Assembly: GCA_910588925.1 (NCBI GenBank)
Contig: CAJURV010000026.1
Span: 1 to 25,420, forward strand
Length of the DNA stretch: 25,420 nucleotides
DNA from: an uncultured Rikenellaceae bacterium
GTDB lineage: Bacteria > Bacteroidota > Bacteroidia > Bacteroidales > Rikenellaceae
Direction of reading: 5' to 3'
Below, piece by piece: positions 1 through 6,418 of the stretch. The position numbers and the translations under genes were made by a program. The notes under the pieces were generated by a model, which saw nothing but the letters and a program-made list of their open reading frames with translations, did no database searches and was not told the origin of the DNA. Each line of letters starts with the position of its first letter. The stretch's first letter is position 1.

Positions 1-76
1 AGATATTCTTTGAGTTATTATCATAATTTTGCACTTGCTTGTTGAGTCTGCAAAATCGAAAAACTATTCTTTTTTC

Positions 77-107
77 TTGCATGTTTATATAACTTGACAT
101 AAATTTG
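77..107 (+). promoter_or_regulatory. Bacteroidetes-type promoter of the small acidic lipoprotein
   Basis: TTG at 77-79 and TAAATTTG at 100-107 are separated by 20 bp. This matches the -33/-7 pattern (TTG, then TAnnTTTG) recognised by the Bacteroidetes primary sigma factor. The start codon at 153 lies about 45 nt downstream. A second TAnnTTTG match at 24-31 has no properly spaced -33 element. Confidence 0.6.
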
Positions 108-152
108 CGCGTTCAAAACGGATAAGGACATTTTTAATTATTTACAAGAGAT

Positions 153-359
153 ATGAAAAAGATCTTTACTTTAGCAACTATTTGCTCGGCATTCGTTCTC
201 GCTTCTTGCGCCGGCAACTCTGCCAACAACGCCGCTAACGAAGCAGAAGCAGAAGTAGAAGTAACCGAAGCCGTAGAAATCGTAGAAGTCGCAGACTCAA
301 CCGTAGCAACAGCTACCGATTCTACCACCGTTGCAATCGACACCACCGCTACCAAGTAA
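153..359 (+). CDS. small acidic low-complexity lipoprotein
   Basis: This 68-residue product has a lipoprotein signal peptide with lipobox LASC, so the lipidated Cys would be residue 19. The mature part is only about 50 residues and is built almost entirely of Ala, Glu, Val, Thr, Asp and Ser. It has an acidic Glu/Ala/Val run followed by a Thr/Ala/Ser run, and no globular core or recognisable domain. It lies behind its own promoter and in front of a strong terminator, so it is a single-gene transcript. The family is not recognised. Small acidic lipoproteins of this type are common in Bacteroidales and are annotated as hypothetical. The start is chosen because the signal peptide begins exactly there. 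Confidence 0.82.
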   Translation: MKKIFTLATICSAFVLASCAGNSANNAANEAEAEVEVTEAVEIVEVADSTVATATDSTTVAIDTTATK

Positions 360-380
360 CAGTAGCCTGCAGTGTTGAAA

Positions 381-413
381 AAAGGCGTTTGTCTTCGAGA
401 CAAACGCCTTTTT
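381..413 (+). terminator. Rho-independent terminator after the small lipoprotein
   Basis: A near-perfect hairpin (left arm from 382, right arm to about 410) has a GC-rich core GGCGTTTGTCT and a 3-nt loop. It is followed by T-rich sequence (TTTTTCGTTTT). It begins about 20 nt after the stop codon at 359. Confidence 0.88.
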
Positions 414-487
414 CGTTTTCCATATGCAAAAGACACTAACACCGGCAAGGAGACCGAACTCCGATTTATTGGTACGGTATGTGCATG

Positions 488-524
488 ATAGCCGTCCGAC
501 CAACGGCTATTTTTATTATATTTG
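488..524 (+). promoter_or_regulatory. inverted repeat plus -7 element upstream of the DUF3108 gene
   Basis: ATAGCCGT (488-495) and ACGGCTAT (503-510) form an 8-bp hairpin with a 7-nt loop, followed by TTTTATT. It is immediately followed by TATATTTG at 517-524, a good -7 element, 22 bp before the chosen ATG at 547. No clear -33 element is visible. The hairpin could be a second terminator or an operator just upstream of the promoter; the sequence does not decide which. Confidence 0.5.
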
Positions 525-546
525 CTTGAATCAAAAAACCTCGTCT

Positions 547-1377
547 ATGAAAAACGCACTTTACACCTTATTGTATATAGGTTTGGCCATACCGGGCGCC
601 CTCAACGCACAGGTGTACGCCGACAGCGACCGTAAAACGGAGATAGCATTCGAGGCGGGGGAGAGACTCGAGTATGCGGTAAGCTACAAGGTTGGCATCT
701 TGAACGTGGACGTGGCTACCGTCAAGTTCGCGGTATCGTCGGCCAAGGTCAACGGCACCGACTGCTTCCACATCAAAGCCACCGGCGACGTCAGCCCCCG
801 TTACACATGGTTCTACAACCTGCACGACGTCTACAACACATGGCTCGACAAGAGCGACCTGCGCCCCGTCTACTTCTCCAACGACCTCTCCGAGGGCGAC
901 TACCGCTTCCGCAGCAGCTACAACTACGACTGGAACACCATGACGGTATTCACCAAAGCGCACAACCTCGGCCGCAACGAGATACGCGAAAAGCGCTACC
1001 CCATTTCGGGCAACAGCTACGACGCCGTATCGCTCTTTTTCAACATACGGTCGCTCGACGTAAGCAAGATGGTTCCGGACAGACCCTATCCCATAGAGGT
1101 GGTCTTCGCCGACACCGTGCGCAACCTCAGTTACCGATACATAGGCAACGAAAAGCTGAACATAAAGGGTGTGGGCGCCATAAACACATTGGTATTCAAA
1201 TGCCAGCTGGCCGACGCCTCGGGCAACGCTTTCGAGGACGGGAGCGAATTTACGATATGGATTTCGGACGACAAGAACAGGATACCCATCGCCGTCGACT
1301 CGCCCATAAAGGTGGGCTCGGTAAAGGTACGGCTGACATCGTACAAGGGGTTGCGCTTCCCGTTGACGGTGAAGTGA
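547..1377 (+). CDS. DUF3108 family exported protein
   Basis: The 276-residue product begins with a Sec signal peptide (basic start, hydrophobic core, cleavage probably after the Ala of LNAQ at about residue 20). The mature protein resembles DUF3108 (PF11306), a family of periplasmic or surface beta-rich proteins of unknown function. Typical family features are the opening GERLEYAVSYKVGILNVDVAT strand pair, the YTWFYNLHDVYNTWLD stretch and a C-terminal SVKVRLTSYKG strand. The frame stays open upstream to 424, but that extension runs through the promoter and has no signal peptide, so the ATG at 547 is preferred. No terminator is visible between this gene and the next. Family assignment is from recalled motifs only. 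Confidence 0.8.
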   Translation: MKNALYTLLYIGLAIPGALNAQVYADSDRKTEIAFEAGERLEYAVSYKVGILNVDVATVKFAVSSAKVNGTDCFHIKATGDVSPRYTWFYNLHDVYNTWLDKSDLRPVYFSNDLSEGDYRFRSSYNYDWNTMTVFTKAHNLGRNEIREKRYPISGNSYDAVSLFFNIRSLDVSKMVPDRPYPIEVVFADTVRNLSYRYIGNEKLNIKGVGAINTLVFKCQLADASGNAFEDGSEFTIWISDDKNRIPIAVDSPIKVGSVKVRLTSYKGLRFPLTVK

Positions 1378-1484
1378 CGTGACTGCGACACACTTCGTTT
1401 ATATCTAATGCGTCGACTCAACTGCAAAGAGCTTTACAACGGTCTGCACGCAATTATTGTTTCTCAAGCTTAAAATAAAGGAAA

Positions 1485-2000
1485 ATGAACAGATCTATTT
1501 TCATCTTGATTGCATTACTGACAATGTCTTTCACTATCGGCGGTTGCCGCAATTCAAATCATGTCAGCCAAAGCGTCCAGCGACTGATGGATACCGAGCT
1601 CAACACCGACTTGGAGATAGACACCACCCACGGACACTACACCGTATTGAGATACGTAAAGCCGTTGTCGTGCACCTCTTGCCAACTCAAAATGGACATT
1701 TGGAAAAGATATAGGGACAGAACCGCCGACAGGTTCGGCGACAAGGTGAACATACTGTTCGTAGTGGAGGCCGAATCTCCGTCCGAGGTAAAAACCCTGA
1801 TGAGGGTCCACGGGTTCGAGGCGCAAACCCATGTAGATACGGCAGGGGTATTTATACGCGACAACGAAGATGTCGAACCTTTGGGAAGAGACGTAGTGAT
1901 GTTGCTCGATTCCGACAAGAAAGTCAAGTTTATCGGAGACCCGAGCAAATCGTACAAGGCCGACTCAGTCTACAACGAGATAATATCGGGCAGACTTTAA
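1485..2000 (+). CDS. redoxin-like lipoprotein with a CxxC motif
   Basis: This 171-residue lipoprotein has a signal peptide ending in lipobox IGGC (Cys21). Residues about 50-150 look like a minimal thioredoxin-like fold: a strand (HYTVLRYV), the dithiol motif Cys63-Thr-Ser-Cys66 followed by a helix with Trp, then a strand (KVNILFVVEA) and a late strand pair (VVMLLDSDKKVKFIGDPS). Such CxxC lipoproteins are common beside BF3164-type propeller lipoproteins in Bacteroidales. A periplasmic thiol oxidoreductase role is inferred. The cis-Pro loop typical of thioredoxins is not obvious, so the fold assignment is moderate. The gene ends at a strong terminator that separates it from the peptide/propeller array. 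Confidence 0.72.
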   Translation: MNRSIFILIALLTMSFTIGGCRNSNHVSQSVQRLMDTELNTDLEIDTTHGHYTVLRYVKPLSCTSCQLKMDIWKRYRDRTADRFGDKVNILFVVEAESPSEVKTLMRVHGFEAQTHVDTAGVFIRDNEDVEPLGRDVVMLLDSDKKVKFIGDPSKSYKADSVYNEIISGRL

Positions 2001-2038
2001 CGCCTACGCTCCGACATAGCTATCGCATACGAGATACG

Positions 2039-2081
2039 ACAACGCCGAACGCATCTTATACGATACGTTCGGCGTTGTTTT
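2039..2081 (+). terminator. Rho-independent terminator after the redoxin-like gene
   Basis: A perfect 13-bp stem (ACAACGCCGAACG at 2039-2051 with its complement at 2066-2078) encloses a 14-nt loop and is followed by a short T run. It lies 38 nt past the stop codon at 2000. Confidence 0.85.
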
Positions 2082-2147
2082 AAATCATACATTCCGGACT
2101 CTTTTAAAATATACCATTCACCCGCCCCCAATTTTATTAACAATTTA

Positions 2148-2179
2148 TTTGTTTTTTATATTATAAAATATTATATTTG
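2148..2179 (+). promoter_or_regulatory. promoter of the NVEALA/propeller array
   Basis: TTTG at 2148-2151 and TATATTTG at 2172-2179 are spaced by 20 bp, a textbook Bacteroidetes promoter in a very AT-rich stretch. It predicts an untranslated leader of about 120 nt before the peptide gene at 2310. The leader contains a short CCCC/GGGG hairpin at about 2260-2274. The 309 bases between 2000 and 2310 hold only the terminator, this promoter and the leader. No comparable promoter is visible between the later array genes, so one transcript through 6308 is likely. Confidence 0.8.
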
Positions 2180-2309
2180 TCACATAAGCAATCATACAAC
2201 TTAAAACGTCAACTCAAACACCCGTAATTAACTACAATTTTTCAAACAGACACATAAAGCCCCATGAGAGGGGGTCAAATAAATTTATTAACCTTTAAAT
2301 TTTTTGACT

Positions 2310-2591
2310 ATGAAAAGATTTGCTTTTATCGCGACTTTAGTTGCAGTCGTCGGCGCAGCGAGCGTCACCTACGCTTTCAGCCAGAAAAACCAGAAAGATT
2401 TGAGCGATCTTCAGCTCACTGCTATCGAAGTGCTCTCGGACACGGAAGGGGTAAAGGAAGGAGATAAAGGAAGCGGGCTTTGCTATAAAGACATCCACAC
2501 CGAAGACGGAAGTCTTGTATTATATTGTGGCTCTTGTACTTATCTTTCAGGGACGCATGATACTTTCGCTGGAACAGGAACATGCTTCTAA
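2310..2591 (+). CDS. NVEALA-type small exported Cys-containing peptide, copy 1
   Basis: The 93-residue product opens with a basic and hydrophobic export segment (residues 1-22). Next comes the stretch QKNQKDLSDLQLTAIEVLS, a degenerate form of the LxLxNVEALA signature of the NVEALA family (PF14055). The C-terminal half carries four cysteines: Cys-Tyr, 13 residues, Cys-x2-Cys, 15 residues, Cys, then one last residue. The ATG at 2310 is preferred over the in-frame TTG at 2304 because the signal peptide starts MKRF. The family is restricted to Bacteroidetes, has no established function and is typically found beside BF3164/TolB-like propeller lipoproteins, as here. The propeller gene follows 11 nt downstream, which implies co-expression. 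Confidence 0.82.
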   Translation: MKRFAFIATLVAVVGAASVTYAFSQKNQKDLSDLQLTAIEVLSDTEGVKEGDKGSGLCYKDIHTEDGSLVLYCGSCTYLSGTHDTFAGTGTCF

Positions 2592-2602
2592 TCGATTATT
2601 CC

Positions 2603-3715
2603 ATGAACAAAATCATCAAAACAATGGTATCGGCACTTTTCATAGTGCCGGTACTTGTTTCCTGCAAAGGAAACGGCAATATCCTCAGCATAGGGAAACC
2701 CGAATTTGTCAGTGAATTTCCCCGAACAGGGCAGCTAAAAGAGATCGAAAGTTTCAACCTCAACGAAATCGGACTCAGGTCGGTTAAAGTTGTAGACACG
2801 CTGTTGTTTGTCGACAAAGCGGGGGTATTCGGCAACATAGGGAACGCGTGGGTCATATACTCTCTCGACGGCAAGAAAGAATATGGCGGGTGCATGAGGA
2901 CGGGCAACGGTCCGGGAGAGTTCCCCTATAGTGCGCCGTACGTAAGTTCGTGCTATTTCTTCAATGACAACGACTCGCTTTTTGTGCATGCACCCAATAG
3001 AAACAAAGGTCAAATATTGGAGCTGAATATCACAAGGCATTTGCAGGACAGCAGCCAGGCACCGCACCCAGTGATAGAGACCGGCTATATGCAAAGCAAC
3101 AGTTGGGCGGTAAACCCATGCGGAAAGGGGAAAGTGCTCATCACGCAACCTAACGACTATCTCACCGGTTTCCAAAGGCTCATGTACGAAAACGACACCG
3201 TGCGTCAGTTAGCTGTCACACGTGACATAGACAAAGCGACTATTAGTCCGGGCGGTGACGTAAACCTTATCGCCAAAGTGGTACGCTATGATGCCGCCGC
3301 CGACATGTTCGTAGAGGCGATGCTCTATCTCAACCAGATAAACATCTACTCGGCAGACGGCACCGAGGGAAAGACGATATGCGTGGGCAAAAAGTTGGAT
3401 GATGTGTCGGTAGTGGAAAAAACGCCCGAAGCCGAACGTGGAAGAGACTATATATCGGTATCAGCATGGGAGGAGGGCTTTGGTGCCATATATTTCGGCG
3501 GCACAATCTTGGAATACCAGCAACGCCTCGTAAACGACACCCAAATACAGTTCTTCGACTGGGAGGGCAATCCAAAATACCTAGTAGAGTTACCCTATCA
3601 GGCCTCGGCGTTCGACATCGACTTCAAAAACAACGTGATGTATGTAATCAACAAGGCCGAAGACACGCTTACTGCCTACGATGCAACAGAAATTGTGCAG
3701 AGTATGAGGAACTGA
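2603..3715 (+). CDS. BF3164/TolB-like beta-propeller lipoprotein, paralogue 1
   Basis: The 370-residue lipoprotein has lipobox LVSC (Cys21). The mature part reads as repeated beta-strand modules of a six-bladed propeller of the BF3164/TolB-like type found in Bacteroidales. Hallmarks are VVDTLLFVDK (about 63-72), IYSLDGK followed by GNGPGEF (101-107), and a last blade FFDWEGNPKYLVELP followed by DIDFKNNVMYVINKAEDTL. The upstream in-frame ATG at 2582 adds seven residues that spoil the signal peptide, so 2603 is chosen. It shares long near-identical tracts with the paralogue at 5190. The ligand and function of the family are unknown; a role in binding or presenting a partner such as the neighbouring peptide is only an inference. 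Confidence 0.85.
   Translation: MNKIIKTMVSALFIVPVLVSCKGNGNILSIGKPEFVSEFPRTGQLKEIESFNLNEIGLRSVKVVDTLLFVDKAGVFGNIGNAWVIYSLDGKKEYGGCMRTGNGPGEFPYSAPYVSSCYFFNDNDSLFVHAPNRNKGQILELNITRHLQDSSQAPHPVIETGYMQSNSWAVNPCGKGKVLITQPNDYLTGFQRLMYENDTVRQLAVTRDIDKATISPGGDVNLIAKVVRYDAAADMFVEAMLYLNQINIYSADGTEGKTICVGKKLDDVSVVEKTPEAERGRDYISVSAWEEGFGAIYFGGTILEYQQRLVNDTQIQFFDWEGNPKYLVELPYQASAFDIDFKNNVMYVINKAEDTLTAYDATEIVQSMRN
2631..2650 (+). repeat. inverted repeat inside the signal-peptide coding segment
   Basis: CGGCACT and AGTGCCG form a 7-bp hairpin with a 6-nt loop, about 28 nt inside the gene. The same hairpin recurs at 5218-5237, and with one mismatch at 3796-3815, in the other two paralogues. It encodes the conserved SALFI(V/A)PV core, so shared ancestry and coding constraint may explain it. 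Confidence 0.45.
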
Positions 3716-3764
3716 CAGCATAATGACAATCTCCCGTACTTGACTCTCGAAAACATAATTGAAA

Positions 3765-4880
3765 ATGTATAGAAAAATCATCAAAACCATAGTATCGGCA
3801 CTCTTCATAGCGCCGGTACTTTTCTCCTGCAAGGATAACGGCAAGTACCTCAGCATAGGCAAACCCATTTTCATACGCGAATTTCCTGCCACAGGAGAGC
3901 TGCGTGAGATAGAGGATTTCCACCTCGACGAGTTTAGTTTGAGGGCTATAAAGGTGGTTGACACACTTTTGTTTGTCGACAAATGGAACTTTGTCAACAC
4001 CGAAAAAGGATGGGCCGTCTACTCGCTCGACGGCAAGCGGAAATACGGCGAGTGCATGAGAGTGGGCCAAGGTCCGGGGGAGTTCATCTCCTATGTCCCT
4101 TATGTCAATGACTGTTTCTTCACTCACGAGAACGATTCCCTGTTCGTCTACGCACCGTCCGATCCCAGAAACACCGTTTTCAAGCTGAATATCACCCGTT
4201 TTTTGAGTAACAATAGCACCGTGCCGTATCCTGCGATAGAGTCCAAACATATAGGCTCAGATAACTGGGCTACGATACCTTGCGGAGACGGGCGTGTATT
4301 GCTCAATCGGGCAAACGACTATTTCACCGGGCTTAATCATTTGATGTACGAAAACGACACCGTACACCAACTGCCCATAACAAGAGAGATTGATGAAATA
4401 ACCGTAGGCAAAGGGGGTAATCTCGAAGACGTAAACATACTTGGCAGTGTAATACATTACAACGCCGCCGCCGACAAATTCGTCGAAACGATGGTTAACT
4501 TCAACCAAATAAACATCTATTCGGCGGACGGCACCGAAGGCAAGACGATATGCGTAGGTAAAAAGCTCGACAACATCAGACAAGTAGAGCAGACGCCACG
4601 AGACTTACGCCAAACGGCCTACATGACATCCGCGGCATGGGACGAGGGTTTCGGCGCCATATATATCGGAGACATCTGGCCATTGGAAGATCAACCGGGC
4701 AAAAGCCAAATACAGTTCTTCGACTGGGAGGGCAACCCCAAATACATAGTCGAGCTTCCCTATCAGGCATTTGCGTTCGACATAGACTTCACGAACAAAG
4801 TGATGTATGTAATCAACGAGGCCGAAGACAAAATGACTGCCTACGACGCAACGGAGATAGTGCGGAGCCTGAGAAACTAA
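3765..4880 (+). CDS. BF3164/TolB-like beta-propeller lipoprotein, paralogue 2
   Basis: The 371-residue lipoprotein has lipobox LFSC (Cys22), followed by the same propeller layout as its neighbours: VVDTLLFVDK, GQGPGEF, the invariant NIYSADGTEGKTICVGKKLD block, and a final FFDWEGNPKYIVELP/DIDFTNKVMYVI blade. Start 3765 (MYRKIIKT) is preferred to an in-frame TTG at 3759. It follows paralogue 1 by 49 nt with no terminator or clear promoter between them. It is the most divergent of the three in the first third of the mature protein (KWNFVNTEKGWAVYS replaces KAGVFGNIGNAWVIYS). Its middle portion is nearly the same as that of the third copy. Confidence 0.85.
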   Translation: MYRKIIKTIVSALFIAPVLFSCKDNGKYLSIGKPIFIREFPATGELREIEDFHLDEFSLRAIKVVDTLLFVDKWNFVNTEKGWAVYSLDGKRKYGECMRVGQGPGEFISYVPYVNDCFFTHENDSLFVYAPSDPRNTVFKLNITRFLSNNSTVPYPAIESKHIGSDNWATIPCGDGRVLLNRANDYFTGLNHLMYENDTVHQLPITREIDEITVGKGGNLEDVNILGSVIHYNAAADKFVETMVNFNQINIYSADGTEGKTICVGKKLDNIRQVEQTPRDLRQTAYMTSAAWDEGFGAIYIGDIWPLEDQPGKSQIQFFDWEGNPKYIVELPYQAFAFDIDFTNKVMYVINEAEDKMTAYDATEIVRSLRN

Positions 4881-4909
4881 ATCGATATATCAAAAAACTG
4901 ATAAATCAC

Positions 4910-5173
4910 ATAAAAAAATTTGCATTTGCGGCAGCTTCAATAGCTGTCATTGGCGCAGCAAGCGTAACTTACGCTTTCAGTCAAAAAAACCAGAAAGATT
5001 TGAGCGATATTCAACTCACCGCTATCGAAGTGCTTTCGGAAGATGATGATCCTGGAACGGGAAACAGGGTATGCTATAATTTCATTTGGCACAAACCTGG
5101 GCTTATGGTGAGACATTGCCCGGTTTGTGGTTTGATACCCGGTAACGGAGACATTAGCGCATTCTGTATGTGA
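4910..5173 (+). CDS. NVEALA-type small Cys-containing peptide, copy 2, with ATA in place of ATG
   Basis: The frame encodes 87 residues aligning with copy 1 from its first codon: (ATA)KKFAFAAASIAVIGAAS aligns to MKRFAFIATLVAVVGAAS. The stretch SVTYAFSQKNQKDLSD is identical and the degenerate NVEALA box TAIEVLS is kept. The C-terminal half is unrelated to copy 1, except that the four cysteines are conserved (Cys-Tyr, 13 residues, Cys-x2-Cys, 12 residues, Cys, one residue, stop). No ATG, GTG or TTG lies in the short gap after the preceding stop at 4880. The candidates are ATA at 4910 or CTG at 4898. The frame is otherwise undamaged, so it is listed as a gene with an abnormal start; a recent start-loss pseudogene is the alternative. 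The next lipoprotein starts 16 nt downstream. Confidence 0.62.
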   Translation: MKKFAFAAASIAVIGAASVTYAFSQKNQKDLSDIQLTAIEVLSEDDDPGTGNRVCYNFIWHKPGLMVRHCPVCGLIPGNGDISAFCM

Positions 5174-5189
5174 TAGGTAATACATCATT

Positions 5190-6308
5190 ATGAACAAATT
5201 AACCAAAACAATCGTATCGGCACTCTTCATAGTGCCGGTACTCTTCTCCTGCAAGGATAACGGCAAGTACCTAAGCATCGGGAAGCCTGAATTTATTAGT
5301 GAATTTCCCCGAACAGGACAGCTGAAAGAGATTGAAAGTTTCAACCTCGACGAGGTCGGACTAAGAGACATAAAGGTTGTAGACACGCTGTTGTTTGTCG
5401 ACAAAGCGGGGGTATTAGGTACCATAGGGAACGCGTGGGTCATATACTCTCTCGACGGCAAGAAGGAATACGGCGGGTGCATGAGAACCGGCAACGGCCC
5501 CGGAGAGTTCATCTATAGTCCGCCGTACGTAAGTTCGTGCTATTTCTTCAATGACAACGACTCGCTTTTTGTGCATGCGCCCAACGAATCCAAGAGCCAG
5601 ATATTGGAGCTGAACATCACAAGGCACCTGCAGGACAGTAGCCGGACACCGCACCCCGTGATAGAGACCGACTATTTGAAAAACATGAGCTGGGCGGTAA
5701 CCCCATGCGGAAACGACAGAATGCTCATCACGCAACCTTACGACAATTTCACCGGCTTCCAAAGGCTCATGTACGAAAACGACACCGTACACCAACTGCC
5801 CATAACAAAGAAGATTGATGAAATAACCATCGATAACAACAACGATCCCAACGAAATAAACATACTTGGCAAAGTAGTACACTACAACGCCGCCGCCGAC
5901 AAATTTATCGAAAGCATGGCTTATTTCAACCAGATAAACATCTACTCGGCAGACGGCACCGAGGGAAAGACGATATGCGTAGGTAAAAAGCTCGACGACA
6001 TCAGACAGGTAGAACAGACACCACGGGAATCGCGCCGAAGAGCCTACATGACATCCGCGGCATGGGACGAGGGTTTCGCCGCTATCTACTATGGGACTCC
6101 TTGGACATCGGACAATCAATCCTACAATAGTCAGATACAGTTCTTCGACTGGGAGGGCAATCCCAAATACCTCGTAGAGCTTCCTTATCAAGCTTCGGCA
6201 TGCGACATAGACTTCATCAACAACGTGCTTTATGTCATCCACCAAAGCGAAGACAGACTCATAGCCTACGACGCCACGGAGATAGTGCAGAGCCTGAGAA
6301 ACCTATGA
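5190..6308 (+). CDS. BF3164/TolB-like beta-propeller lipoprotein, paralogue 3 (mosaic)
   Basis: The 372-residue lipoprotein has lipobox LFSC (Cys21) and the same propeller signature blocks as the two upstream paralogues. Its similarity switches along the length. The first 33 residues match paralogue 2 (SCKDNGKYLSIGKP), residues about 34-190 match paralogue 1, about 195-295 match paralogue 2, and the last 60 match paralogue 1 (YLVELPYQASA). Identical DNA tracts support this: 5423-5464 equals 2836-2877, 5521-5578 equals 2934-2991, 5769-5808 equals 4344-4383 and 6042-6078 equals 4617-4653. It is the last gene of the array and converges on the DUF4435 gene. There is no T-tailed terminator in the 110-nt gap, only a weak TTATCGGG/CCCGATAA pair. 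Confidence 0.85.
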   Translation: MNKLTKTIVSALFIVPVLFSCKDNGKYLSIGKPEFISEFPRTGQLKEIESFNLDEVGLRDIKVVDTLLFVDKAGVLGTIGNAWVIYSLDGKKEYGGCMRTGNGPGEFIYSPPYVSSCYFFNDNDSLFVHAPNESKSQILELNITRHLQDSSRTPHPVIETDYLKNMSWAVTPCGNDRMLITQPYDNFTGFQRLMYENDTVHQLPITKKIDEITIDNNNDPNEINILGKVVHYNAAADKFIESMAYFNQINIYSADGTEGKTICVGKKLDDIRQVEQTPRESRRRAYMTSAAWDEGFAAIYYGTPWTSDNQSYNSQIQFFDWEGNPKYLVELPYQASACDIDFINNVLYVIHQSEDRLIAYDATEIVQSLRNL

Positions 6309-6418
6309 TATCATTATCGGGAGGCAGGAAGCTGTAACCCGAAACAACAAGGGCCGTACTACTATTACCTCGCCCGATAAATAACAGGCGATTCTAGCGA
6401 GAGCGAAAGGCCGAAGTC

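Larger units (their letters stand above)
2603..6308 (+). repeat. tandem array of three diverged lipoprotein gene copies
   Basis: Three copies of a gene of about 1.1 kb (2603-3715, 3765-4880, 5190-6308) lie head to tail. They share tracts of 37-58 identical bases separated by divergent stretches. Two related peptide genes are interspersed, one before the first copy and one between the second and third. Tandem duplication with later gene conversion is the simplest reading. The array has no transposase or terminal inverted repeats. Confidence 0.75.

Noticed and set aside
424..546. N-terminal extension of the DUF3108 protein starting at 424
   Set aside because: It crosses a hairpin and a -7 element, and the signal peptide begins at the ATG at 547.
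5415..6245. 276-codon minus-strand frame inside propeller paralogue 3
   Set aside because: Similar antisense frames occur in all three paralogues because the sense genes are homologous. The translation has no signal peptide or motif.
2310..6308. A RiPP biosynthetic cluster built on the peptides
   Set aside because: The leader/variable-tail pattern is suggestive, but there is no radical SAM enzyme, cyclodehydratase, lanthionine synthetase, peptidase-type transporter or GG cleavage site. The peptides carry a Sec-like export segment.
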